Shown: positions 1-7,404 of the stretch, piece after piece
How positions within the stretch are numbered: position 1 is the first letter of the stretch
Layout of the letters: the number at the start of each line of letters is the position of its first letter
From: Lutibacter citreus
GTDB lineage: Bacteria > Bacteroidota > Bacteroidia > Flavobacteriales > Flavobacteriaceae
NCBI RefSeq assembly: GCF_003260195.1
Contig: NZ_QEIH01000009.1
Coordinates: forward strand, 62,001-126,000
Reading direction: 5' to 3'
Length of the DNA: 64,000 nucleotides
Notes under the pieces: model-generated
What the model was told of the DNA's origin: nothing
Database searches by the model: none
Seen by the model: only the letters and a program-made list of their open reading frames with translations
Position numbers and translations under genes: made by a program

Positions 1-585
1 AATAATGATTCTAATGAAATTTTTGAATTTCAATATGAAGGAAATGGAACGTATAGCACAACTAATTTTAATCCAATAATTGGGGATTCATATACTTTAG
101 AAATTAATTATGAAGGAGAGCGCTATTTAGCAACTGACACATTTGCTTCAGGTATAGAAATTTCATCAATAACACAAAGTATAGAAAGTAGGTTTGGTAG
201 TGATGAAATAAATATAAAAGTGAATTATTTAGACCCTCAGTCAACTGAAAATTATTATTTGGCAGAATTTATTCCATCTCATAAACCATTAATTTCTTTA
301 GATTCATCAGATGATGAATTTTATAATGGAAATATTTTCTTTTTAGAATACGAAGATGAAGATTTAGAGCCAGGCGTTAATGTACAAGTTAAACTACACG
401 GAATTTCAGAGGATTATTACAATTATATTGAAATTTTAATAAGTCAGTTAGGTGAAAAAGGTCCTTTTCAAACAACTCCTGTTTCTTTAAAAGGAAACTG
501 TGTAAATGTAAATAATACTGAAGAAGAAGTTTTAGGTTATTTCAGGTTAAATGAGGTTGATGTAAAAGATGTTACCGTTGAATAA
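1..585 (+). CDS. DUF4249-like lipoprotein, 3' part only
   Basis: The reading frame is open from base 1 to the TAA at 583-585, so the gene starts outside the window. An internal ATG at 220 is in the same frame but is not a likely start, because the protein-like sequence (EFQYEGNGTYS, GDSYTLEINYEGERYLATD) continues upstream of it. The ending, with a GNCVN stretch followed by EEEVLGYFRLNEVDV, resembles the C-terminus of the DUF4249 family. These are Bacteroidota lipoproteins usually encoded beside TonB-dependent receptors. The N-terminal lipobox and any receptor partner would lie upstream of the window. Function is unknown. Confidence 0.6.
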   Translation, partial: NNDSNEIFEFQYEGNGTYSTTNFNPIIGDSYTLEINYEGERYLATDTFASGIEISSITQSIESRFGSDEINIKVNYLDPQSTENYYLAEFIPSHKPLISLDSSDDEFYNGNIFFLEYEDEDLEPGVNVQVKLHGISEDYYNYIEILISQLGEKGPFQTTPVSLKGNCVNVNNTEEEVLGYFRLNEVDVKDVTVE

Positions 586-654
586 AGGGAATACAATTTT
601 TTTATTAATCATTATTTTGGATGTTATTCGTTGAAATATTTACGAGTTGAATCA

Positions 655-718
655 TTGAAAAGTACCATGTTTCCGTTTACTTGTCTCTTACATGCTATAA
701 TTAAAACATATAATTTTG
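655..718 (+). promoter_or_regulatory. Promoter with 37-bp operator-like motif, copy 1
   Basis: A 37-bp block (655-691) opens with TTGAAAAGTACCAT and closes with TGTCTCTTAC. It is followed by a TAATTTTG box at 711-718, a match to the Bacteroidota -7 consensus TAnnTTTG. The same opening and closing sequences recur at 2669-2705, with the -7 box again exactly 56 bases from motif start to box start. No TTG sits at the usual -33 distance, so I infer that an activator bound to the block replaces it. The promoter would serve the gene starting at 770. Confidence 0.65.
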
Positions 719-769
719 ATTTATTAATAGTTAAAACTATAAAGTATACGCTGTAATTCAAAAATAATT

Positions 770-1117
770 ATGTTTAGAAAAATAGTATCAATATCGCTTC
801 TTGTATCGTTAATGGCATTGGCTTCATCAGGAATAATGATGATAGTCTTAAACAGTCTCGAATTTCAATTGCAAATGCATCCAGTGCATAAAATCTTTGG
901 AATTTTAATGACTATTTCGGGATGTTTTCACGTGTATTTCAACTTTAAACCCATTAAAAAATATTTAAGTCTTCGAAAAGTATTAGTATTTGGAATAGGT
1001 ATGGTATTAATAATGTCATTTTTATATGTTGTTGGAATAAACAAACCTTTAGATAAGCAAAAAATTCAAGAAATTGAGGTGTTAATGTCTCAACTTGAAG
1101 GAGGAAATCAAAAATAA
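770..1117 (+). CDS. DUF4405-type membrane protein
   Basis: This 115-residue protein has three predicted membrane helices, roughly residues 5-27, 38-57 and 70-90. A histidine-bearing stretch, MHPVHKIFGILMTISGCFHV, lies at the start of helix two. Paired histidines in a small helical bundle are typical of the DUF4405 family, which is related to cytochrome-b-like membrane proteins, so haem binding is possible but not shown. The gene lies five bases before the sulfatase-like gene and is presumably cotranscribed with it from the promoter at 655-718. Its role next to a dehalogenase operon could be electron transfer; that is inference. Confidence 0.6.
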   Translation: MFRKIVSISLLVSLMALASSGIMMIVLNSLEFQLQMHPVHKIFGILMTISGCFHVYFNFKPIKKYLSLRKVLVFGIGMVLIMSFLYVVGINKPLDKQKIQEIEVLMSQLEGGNQK

Positions 1118-1122
1118 AAATT

Positions 1123-2511
1123 ATGAATACTTTTAATCATCTTATTAAACAAATAAATTTCAGAATAATAGTTGTTTTAATTGTAACAATTTTGGTAACA
1201 GCTTGTAATAATAAGCTTAAAAACAAGGTTGAACAAGAACATCCCAACATTACTCAATTAAAAAAGAATTCAGCAGAATTTACTCCTGAGATTATTAAAA
1301 TGAATGCAAACGTGTATGTTGCTGTTGGATATGATGGCTCAAATGCAGCAATGTTAATTGGAAAAGATGGAGTAATAATTATAGATGCTCTTAGAGCTCT
1401 GGGAGCTGCAGAAAAAGTAGCTTCAGAATTTAAAAAAATCTCAAATAAACCTGTAAAAGCACTTATATACACACACGGTCATTTAGATCATACCGGAGGA
1501 ACTTCAGCATTTGTTGGAACTGAAAAGAATGTAAAAATAATTGCCAGGGAAGGTTTTAAAAAAGAATTACAAGAACATTCTCCAGTCCAAAATATTTTAG
1601 AAAAACGTAATGGACGCCAATTTGGAAGAAATTTACCCAAAGAAGATATTATTAACAGAGGTGTTGCTGCTGGTTCAACATCAAAAGACAGAGTGAATAA
1701 AGGTTATATAAAGCCCAATACCTTTTTTAAAGATTCATTGTTTGTAAATATTGCTGGTGTTTCTTTAGAAATTTACAAGGCTAATGGAGAAACAAACGAT
1801 GCACTATTTGTGTGGTGTCCTAAAGAAAAAGTATTGTTTTCAGGTGATAATTATTACAAGGCATTTCCAAATTTATATGCCATAAGAGGTTCTAAATACA
1901 GAGATGTGAAATCTTGGGGAGAAGTAATTAAAAAAATGAGTACGTTTCCTGTGGAATATTTAGTGCCAGGACATACACGTCCAATTTCAGGAAGAGCTTT
2001 AGTAAACAATAACTTAAAAAATTATTCAGCAGCTATTTTAAGTGTTTATAATCAAACTATTGACTGTATGAATAAGGGGTATTCACTTCAACAAACGGTT
2101 GATAATGTAAAGTTATCTAAGGAATTGGCAAGTCAGTCCAATTTACAAGAATTTTACGGTTCAGTTCAGTGGGGAGTTCGTTCTATTTACCTTCATTATG
2201 TTGGTTGGTTTGATGGGAATCCAACAAATTTATATCCACTTTCTTCAAAAGAAGAAGCTGATAATATGATTGAGTTAGCTGGTGGTGAGAAAAAGATATT
2301 TAAAAATATACTGAAGGCAGAGAAAGAAGGAAACTACCAATTTGGATTGCAGTTAACAGATTATTTATTAAATGTAAACTATAAAAAGGATGAGGTTTCT
2401 AAAATGAAAATAAAATTATTAAGAAAGTTAGCTTCACAGCAAATAAATGCTCCGGCAAGAAATTATTATTTGTCTTATGCTTATGAGTTGGAAGAAAATA
2501 TAAAACAATAA
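1123..2511 (+). CDS. Alkylsulfatase-like metallo-beta-lactamase lipoprotein
   Basis: The 462-residue protein starts with a lipoprotein signal ending in LVTAC (Cys28), so the mature form is probably membrane-anchored outside the cytoplasm. The metal-binding motif THGHLDHTGG (His118, His120, Asp122, His123) marks the metallo-beta-lactamase fold. The C-terminal half, including GVRSIYLHYVGWFDGNPTNL and a following helical region, matches the dimerisation part of SdsA1/BDS1-type alkylsulfatases, which cut sulfate esters by hydrolysis. The usual C-terminal sterol-carrier-like domain of long family members appears absent. Substrate is unknown. Because it shares a promoter motif with the dehalogenase operon, a sulfated and halogenated compound is a reasonable guess. 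Confidence 0.75.
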   Translation: MNTFNHLIKQINFRIIVVLIVTILVTACNNKLKNKVEQEHPNITQLKKNSAEFTPEIIKMNANVYVAVGYDGSNAAMLIGKDGVIIIDALRALGAAEKVASEFKKISNKPVKALIYTHGHLDHTGGTSAFVGTEKNVKIIAREGFKKELQEHSPVQNILEKRNGRQFGRNLPKEDIINRGVAAGSTSKDRVNKGYIKPNTFFKDSLFVNIAGVSLEIYKANGETNDALFVWCPKEKVLFSGDNYYKAFPNLYAIRGSKYRDVKSWGEVIKKMSTFPVEYLVPGHTRPISGRALVNNNLKNYSAAILSVYNQTIDCMNKGYSLQQTVDNVKLSKELASQSNLQEFYGSVQWGVRSIYLHYVGWFDGNPTNLYPLSSKEEADNMIELAGGEKKIFKNILKAEKEGNYQFGLQLTDYLLNVNYKKDEVSKMKIKLLRKLASQQINAPARNYYLSYAYELEENIKQ

Positions 2512-2608
2512 AGATTTTATGAAAGGATTAAAAAGTTTAGGAAAAGGAAGATAAATTTTAATATTTTCATTAAAGAAGAACTGCTTTAAGTTCTATTTAA
2601 TTATTGTC

Positions 2609-2645
2609 AAAAAAAACCAAATAGTAAAGCTGTTTGGTTTTTTTT
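2609..2645 (+). terminator. Rho-independent terminator after the sulfatase unit
   Basis: An A-rich arm ending in ACCAAA (to 2621) pairs with TTTGGT starting at 2633, and a run of T residues follows. The stem is A/T-extended and could work in either direction. It separates the sulfatase unit from the dehalogenase promoter. Confidence 0.8.
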
Positions 2646-2668
2646 ATTTAGCAACTAAAACGTTTTCG

Positions 2669-2732
2669 TTGAAAAGTACCATAAAATCCGTATTCTGTCT
2701 CTTACTGCTTGTTATTTAAGGTTTTAAATTTG
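2669..2732 (+). promoter_or_regulatory. Promoter with 37-bp operator-like motif, copy 2
   Basis: The block at 2669-2705 repeats the copy at 655-691: identical TTGAAAAGTACCAT at the 5' end, identical TGTCTCTTAC at the 3' end, and a shared TCCGT shifted by one base in the middle. The -7 box TAAATTTG lies at 2725-2732, the same distance from the block as in copy 1. The rdhA start codon is 27 bases beyond the box. The conserved geometry argues for one regulator controlling both units. Confidence 0.7.
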
Positions 2733-2759
2733 TTTAAATGAATTTAAAAAGAGTTTAAT

Positions 2760-4226
2760 ATGGGAAAGTCAAATAAAAAATATCATTCAACAGTAGGTCG
2801 AAGAGATTTCATGAAAAAGTTAGGTGTAGGAGCTGGAGCTTTTGGATTGGGAGCGGCTGGATTTACAGGGTTTGCAGGAACAGGATTTGGTGCTGATGGA
2901 TTTAATGATCTTGATGAAATGATGTCATCTCCTTTAGCAGAGCGAAAATTACCCTTCTGGGTTAAAGAGGTTGATGAACCTACCGTAAAAATAGATTGGG
3001 ATAATATGGAAATATTCCATGGGCCTGAGAATACATTGTTTAATCCTGCTTCTTGGGAAAACCCAAAAGATTATTTTGATATCTACAATAAAAATATTGC
3101 ATCTACTAAGAAAAATGTTCAAGATAATGTTCCTGGGCTTTCGTTAAAAGATAGAGCTTTAGCAGATGCAAATTGTTGGGGTTGGGGAGGCCGTTCGGGT
3201 GCTGATTTAGCACCACCATGGTCAGGTGCTGATGTTAAGGCAAATCCGAAATGGGAACACCCTACTATGTTTTATACTCCTGAAGATTATGGTGTAGAAA
3301 AACATCAAGGTACTCCTGAAGAAAATTCCAAAATGTTACGATCAGCTGGAAGGATTATGGGAGCATCAGACATGGGTTTTGTAAAGCTAGATGAAAAAAC
3401 AAAAAAATTATTGTGGGGTAAAATCACATTTGAAGACGTAGAGAAAGGCTATGCTGAGCCAGAAAATAACAAATTTGTTTTACCAAATAAAGAATTGTGG
3501 GCAGTATGTTCTGTAATACCACAGTCGTTATGGATGCAGCAATACTCAGAGCGTATGAGCTGGGCTTCCAGTAATACAATGAGTTATTCTAGAGCTAATA
3601 TATACGGAAATAGATTGAGTGTGTTTTTAAGAGGTTTAGGATATCAAGCCTATGGAGGAGATACAGAGTCTATAGGGCGTTCGGTAGGTTTTGGAGTGAT
3701 GGCTGGATTGGGAGAATACGGTAGAGCAGGTATTTTGGTTAGTCCAAAATATGGAACTGATATTAGAACTGTATTAATAACCATTACAGACTTGCCTTTG
3801 GCAGTCACAAAACCAATAGACGCAGGAATTACTAAATTTTGTGAAACCTGTAAAAAATGTGGAGAAATGTGTCCTTCTGGCGCAATTAGTATGGAAGAAA
3901 AGCCATTTTGGGGTGGTGGAGCCGCATATCAAGCGAAAGGAATAAAAGGATGGTATATGGATGCTAAAAAGTGTTATACCTATATGTTGGGAGGCGAACC
4001 AGATTGTAGTCGTTGTCAAACCGTTTGTCCATTTACAAAATTTGATGAAGCTGTAATACATGACCTTATTAAATTATCAATAGGAACTACGCCAATGTTA
4101 AATTCAGCAATTAGAAAAATGGATGATGTATTTGGCTATGGTGAACAACCTGATCTAAGTAAAACACCCTGGGATCTTGATCCTATGGATATTCCTTTGT
4201 ATGGTCTAGATAAATCTCGTTCGTAA
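2760..4226 (+). CDS. rdhA: Reductive dehalogenase catalytic subunit
   Basis: The 488-residue protein has a Tat signal (RRDFMKK, Arg14-Arg15, then a Gly/Ala-rich hydrophobic stretch), so it is exported folded with cofactors. Two 4Fe-4S ligand sets lie near the C-terminus: Cys361, 364, 367 and 371 followed by Pro, and Cys405, 416, 419 and 423 followed by Pro. Between signal and clusters, the region around SYSRANIYGNRLSVFLRGLGY looks like the corrinoid-binding core of RdhA enzymes. The family removes halogens from organohalides reductively using a cobamide and two clusters. Length fits respiratory RdhA. It leads an operon with an anchor and a membrane electron-transfer protein. The halogenated substrate cannot be read from sequence, and no cobamide biosynthesis gene is seen in the window. 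Confidence 0.9.
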   Translation: MGKSNKKYHSTVGRRDFMKKLGVGAGAFGLGAAGFTGFAGTGFGADGFNDLDEMMSSPLAERKLPFWVKEVDEPTVKIDWDNMEIFHGPENTLFNPASWENPKDYFDIYNKNIASTKKNVQDNVPGLSLKDRALADANCWGWGGRSGADLAPPWSGADVKANPKWEHPTMFYTPEDYGVEKHQGTPEENSKMLRSAGRIMGASDMGFVKLDEKTKKLLWGKITFEDVEKGYAEPENNKFVLPNKELWAVCSVIPQSLWMQQYSERMSWASSNTMSYSRANIYGNRLSVFLRGLGYQAYGGDTESIGRSVGFGVMAGLGEYGRAGILVSPKYGTDIRTVLITITDLPLAVTKPIDAGITKFCETCKKCGEMCPSGAISMEEKPFWGGGAAYQAKGIKGWYMDAKKCYTYMLGGEPDCSRCQTVCPFTKFDEAVIHDLIKLSIGTTPMLNSAIRKMDDVFGYGEQPDLSKTPWDLDPMDIPLYGLDKSRS

Positions 4227-4244
4227 ATCTTAAATATATATATT

Positions 4245-4556
4245 ATGAAATTAATTAGTTGGGTTTGGTTTTGGTATGTTTTAGTTGGTTTTTTAATGGG
4301 TGGTGGAGCTGTAATAATTTGGAACATTTTAAAAAAAGTTAAATTAAAATTAGTTTGGTACGAATGGATTTTAATGATTTTATCCACTGTGGTCTTTTTA
4401 TTAATGAGCCAAACTTTTATTGCTTCTTTTTATGAATTTGAGCCTAAGGCAGCGTGGTTTTCACTAATTTTTATGGGAATACCTATACTCTTAATGGCTG
4501 TTGTATTATTCCGTTCCTTAAAAAAGAGATATATAAAAAATAGCGAAATTAATTAG
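4245..4556 (+). CDS. rdhB: Reductive dehalogenase membrane anchor
   Basis: This 103-residue protein has three predicted membrane helices (about 5-28, 40-60 and 70-90). Between helices two and three there is a short loop with FEPKAAW, and WYEW precedes helix two. Small three-helix proteins directly downstream of rdhA are the RdhB anchors that tether the exported enzyme to the outer face of the cytoplasmic membrane. It starts 18 bases after rdhA. The glutamates in the inter-helix loop match those seen in PceB-type anchors, which are thought to face RdhA. Confidence 0.8.
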   Translation: MKLISWVWFWYVLVGFLMGGGAVIIWNILKKVKLKLVWYEWILMILSTVVFLLMSQTFIASFYEFEPKAAWFSLIFMGIPILLMAVVLFRSLKKRYIKNSEIN

Positions 4557-4599
4557 GTACTGTATAATTTATTAGTAATCAATATTATAAAGCTATAAA

Positions 4600-5784
4600 A
4601 TGTTGAAAAACAACATAAATAAAAATAGAATTGAAACTAGGTTGGCTATTATTTCTATTGTTATAATAATAGCCGCTTGGTTTATTGGAAGGCAATTTGA
4701 AGATGCTGATATTGTTTCTACTATTAAGGTAAAAATGCCAGAAATTTCCAAATTAGAGGAAATTGAAAAGGCCTCCTATAAAATTTACAATTCAAAAAAT
4801 GAAGAAACAGGTTATCTTTCTATTGAATCTTCAATGGGGTATGGAGGTCCGTTAAAAATGGCTGTTGCGGTTGACGAAAAAGGAAAAATATTCGATTTAG
4901 CTGTAGTCAGTTCAAAAGAAACTCCTTCATATTTAAAAAAAGTTTTAAGCGCAGATTTTCTGGATAATATTATTGGCAAATCTTATAATGAAGAATATTC
5001 AATAGGGAATAAAGTGGATGCTATTTCAAGTGCTACTTATTCATCAAGAGCTATTTTAGAAGCTTCAAAAAAAGGAAATAGATTTATTGCTGCAAATGTT
5101 TTGGGTTTTAATTTACCAAAAGAAATTGCGCCGTCATTACAATTTGGTGCAGTAGAAATAATACTGATATTACTTTTTGCAGTAGGGTATTTTGCTCATA
5201 AAAAAACATTTAAGTATACAAAAATAGCAAGATGGGGAACAATGTTGGTTGGTTTATTTGTAATTGGTTTTTATTATAATCAGCCTTTTACACTTTCTAT
5301 GTTTAACCAATTACTCTTGGGATATTTTCCTCCAATACATTCCCATTTATATTGGTATTTATTATTGGGAGGCGTTTTTCTTGTTTTTACGGTTGAAAAT
5401 AAGAATCCATATTGTTCTTGGTTTTGTCCTTTTGGAGGAGCGCAAGAATGTTTGGGCTTAGTTGGAGGAGCAAAACACATACCTATTGGGAAATATAAGA
5501 ATCTTCTTAAATGGACCTTAAGAATTTTAGTGTTATTGGCCATTGTTGTTGCATTATTATTAAGAAATCCTGGTGTAACTAGTTATGAAATATTTGGAAC
5601 ACTTTTTAAGCTAACAGGAAGCAATTTACAATTTGGAATATTAGGAATAGTATTGGTTTCCTCAATATTTATAAAAAGGCCATGGTGTAATTATTTATGT
5701 CCTTTAGGTCCTGTGACAGAACATTTTACTTATGTAAGAAAATTGATAATAAACAAATGGAAAAGCAAAAAAGAAAACGCTTAA
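4600..5784 (+). CDS. RdhC/NosR-like flavin and Fe-S membrane protein
   Basis: The 394-residue protein has an N-terminal membrane helix and an FMN-binding domain (about 55-165) with the motif DAISSATYSS. Thr146 is the likely site of covalent flavin attachment. Several membrane helices follow. Two cytoplasmic CxxxCP motifs (Cys272/Cys276 and Cys363/Cys367) resemble NosR, NapH and RdhC. The family is proposed to carry electrons from quinol to an exported reductase. No ApbE flavin transferase gene is in the window, so one must be encoded elsewhere if the Thr is flavinylated. The last 28 bases overlap the start of the next small gene. Confidence 0.85.
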   Translation: MLKNNINKNRIETRLAIISIVIIIAAWFIGRQFEDADIVSTIKVKMPEISKLEEIEKASYKIYNSKNEETGYLSIESSMGYGGPLKMAVAVDEKGKIFDLAVVSSKETPSYLKKVLSADFLDNIIGKSYNEEYSIGNKVDAISSATYSSRAILEASKKGNRFIAANVLGFNLPKEIAPSLQFGAVEIILILLFAVGYFAHKKTFKYTKIARWGTMLVGLFVIGFYYNQPFTLSMFNQLLLGYFPPIHSHLYWYLLLGGVFLVFTVENKNPYCSWFCPFGGAQECLGLVGGAKHIPIGKYKNLLKWTLRILVLLAIVVALLLRNPGVTSYEIFGTLFKLTGSNLQFGILGIVLVSSIFIKRPWCNYLCPLGPVTEHFTYVRKLIINKWKSKKENA

Positions 5785-5909
5785 CAGAAACTATTGTAGT
5801 TGCTATTGTAGTTATATGTTTGGGTTTAATCATACTTCAATTAAAAAGTAATATACATAATGAGTTGAATGCTCTTTTAAATGATATTTCAACTAACCAG
5901 TTTACATAA
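5757..5909 (+). CDS. Small single-helix membrane protein of the rdh operon
   Basis: The 50-residue protein starts with a basic MEKQKRKRL stretch, has one hydrophobic helix (about 11-29) and a short polar tail outside. I chose the ATG at 5757 rather than an in-frame ATG at 5697, because the latter lies well inside the RdhC-like gene and would add a cysteine-rich non-membrane extension. It overlaps the end of the RdhC-like gene. No family is recognised; a role as accessory subunit or chaperone of the electron-transfer complex is only inferred from position. Confidence 0.55.
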   Translation: MEKQKRKRLTETIVVAIVVICLGLIILQLKSNIHNELNALLNDISTNQFT

Positions 5910-5941
5910 AAATAATTAACCAATTAAATAGATAATTTATT

Positions 5942-6853
5942 ATGAAACAGAAATTAAAATTGTCGTTCTTTAGTTTGTTGTTGCTTGTAATTGCCTCAAC
6001 AAAAATGTATAGTCAGGAAACAGGACATTATACTCCGGGGGTTCAAGGAATAAAAGTTGGAACGCTTCCTCCTCCAGGATTTTATTACATAATGCATAAT
6101 GTTTACTATTCAGCAGATACTTATTATGATGGAAATGGAAATAAAGCGGATATAAATTTTGATGTAAGTGTTTTTGCAAATGTTCACCGTTTTTTATATG
6201 TATGGGAAAATGTAATTTTTGGCGCTAACTATGGTGTTCACGTACTTATACCAACAACTTATACCGATATTAGTATTGGAGCGTTTGGTGTTAATGATAA
6301 TAAATATGGAATTGGAGATATTGTAATTGAACCATTTTTATTGTCTTGGAATAAGTCAAAATATGATATATCTGTAGCATTGGCTGCTATAGCTCCAGTT
6401 GGAAGTTATGATATTAATGAAGCTGCATCTCCAGGAAAAAGTTTTTGGTCTGGAATGCTAACATTTGGAGGGACCTATTATTTTGATGCTAATAAATCTT
6501 GGACAGCTTCAATTTTAAATAGATATGAAGTACACGGTGAGAAAAAAGATTTTGACGTAACACCTGGTGATGATTTTACTTTTGAATGGGGAATAGGTAA
6601 AACTATTGTTTCTAAACAAATTTGGAATGTTGGGGCTTCTGGATATGCACATTGGCAATTATCTGATGATGAAGGAAGTTATGTTTCGTATGATCCAAGT
6701 GTTCACGATGAAATTTTTGCAGTTGGCCCAGAAGTAACTTGTTATTTTCCGAAAGCAAAATTAAATCTTGAATTTAGAACACAGTTCGAGTTTGGTGCTA
6801 TTGATAGATCTCAAGGAACAAAAATGTGTTTATCTTTATTTAAAAATTTCTAA
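5942..6853 (+). CDS. Outer-membrane barrel, MetA-pathway phenol-degradation type
   Basis: The 303-residue protein has a signal peptide ending near MYSQ (residue 25). Alternating aromatic and polar strands, such as DIVIEPFLLSWN and DFTFEWGIGKTI, and a terminal aromatic residue fit an outer-membrane beta-barrel. It resembles the Phenol_MetA_deg family (PF13557), often encoded with genes for aromatic compound breakdown and presumed to be channels. As the last gene of the dehalogenase operon it may admit the organohalide substrate to the periplasm. This role is inferred from context. Confidence 0.65.
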   Translation: MKQKLKLSFFSLLLLVIASTKMYSQETGHYTPGVQGIKVGTLPPPGFYYIMHNVYYSADTYYDGNGNKADINFDVSVFANVHRFLYVWENVIFGANYGVHVLIPTTYTDISIGAFGVNDNKYGIGDIVIEPFLLSWNKSKYDISVALAAIAPVGSYDINEAASPGKSFWSGMLTFGGTYYFDANKSWTASILNRYEVHGEKKDFDVTPGDDFTFEWGIGKTIVSKQIWNVGASGYAHWQLSDDEGSYVSYDPSVHDEIFAVGPEVTCYFPKAKLNLEFRTQFEFGAIDRSQGTKMCLSLFKNF

Positions 6854-7054
6854 TTAAGATGCTTTTATAAAACTAAATTTATGTGAATAGTTTGTAAAGT
6901 ATAAAAAAGGTTGGCTCTAAGTATTTCCTTGCTGATTTTACAAGTTCTATTTAAGTTAACACTATAGATGCTTCATCATCTTCAGCAATTAAGGTCTTCA
7001 AAATATATGTTTTTTTTTATTTTAAATTTATTTTAAAAAAAAATAGATTTATCG

Positions 7055-7083
7055 TTTGGTATTTAATTAAAAGTGTATATTTG
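7055..7083 (+). promoter_or_regulatory. tRNA-Asp promoter
   Basis: TTTG at 7055-7058 is separated by 17 bases from TATATTTG at 7076-7083, a near-perfect Bacteroidota -33/-7 pair. The tRNA starts 18 bases after the -7 box. Confidence 0.8.
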
Positions 7084-7100
7084 CATCCGCTAAGAGCAAC

Positions 7101-7174
7101 GGTCTGGTAGTTCAGCTGGTTAGAATACCTGCCTGTCACGCAGGGGGTCGCGGGTTCGAGTCCCGTCCAGACCG
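7101..7174 (+). tRNA. tRNA-Asp (GTC anticodon)
   Basis: The acceptor stem GGTCTGG (7101-7107) pairs with CCAGACC (7167-7173), and the discriminator base is G. The D arm, a CCTGC/GCAGG anticodon stem around a CTGTCAC loop, and a TTCGAGT T-loop are all present. The anticodon GTC reads Asp codons, and G73 fits aspartate identity. CCA is not encoded. It stands alone with its own promoter and terminator. Confidence 0.97.
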
Positions 7175-7206
7175 CAAAAAGCATCTCATTTGAGATGCTT
7201 TTTTTG
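7175..7206 (+). terminator. Rho-independent terminator of tRNA-Asp
   Basis: AAAAAGCATCTCA pairs with TGAGATGCTTTTT around a two-base loop, followed by more T residues. It begins directly after the mature tRNA end. Confidence 0.9.
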
Positions 7207-7404
7207 TTTATATTCTTTATTTTTAGCACTTTAAAAGTGCTATTACTTTTTTAATTGCCAAAAATTAGTATATTTAGACATAAATAAGCACTATGTTAAG
7301 AGTGTTTATTCTTAAAATTATTCCCCTCGCAAGCCCCATTTTTTTTTAAAAATTCAAAAAGAATATTAATATATATTGTGTTAAAACATATTTTAGAATT
7401 AAAA

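Noticed and set aside
655-691. The 37-bp promoter block as a Dehalobox (TTAAT-N4-ATTAA) for a CprK-type regulator
   Set aside because: The block does not contain the Dehalobox palindrome, and no CRP/FNR gene is in the window.
3774-4061. 95-codon antisense ORF within rdhA
   Set aside because: It lies opposite the conserved Fe-S region of rdhA, has no recognisable domain, and is a frame shadow.
7017-7229. 70-codon minus-strand ORF with GLEPATPCVTGRYSNQLNY
   Set aside because: It is the antisense of tRNA-Asp, a well-known source of false proteins.
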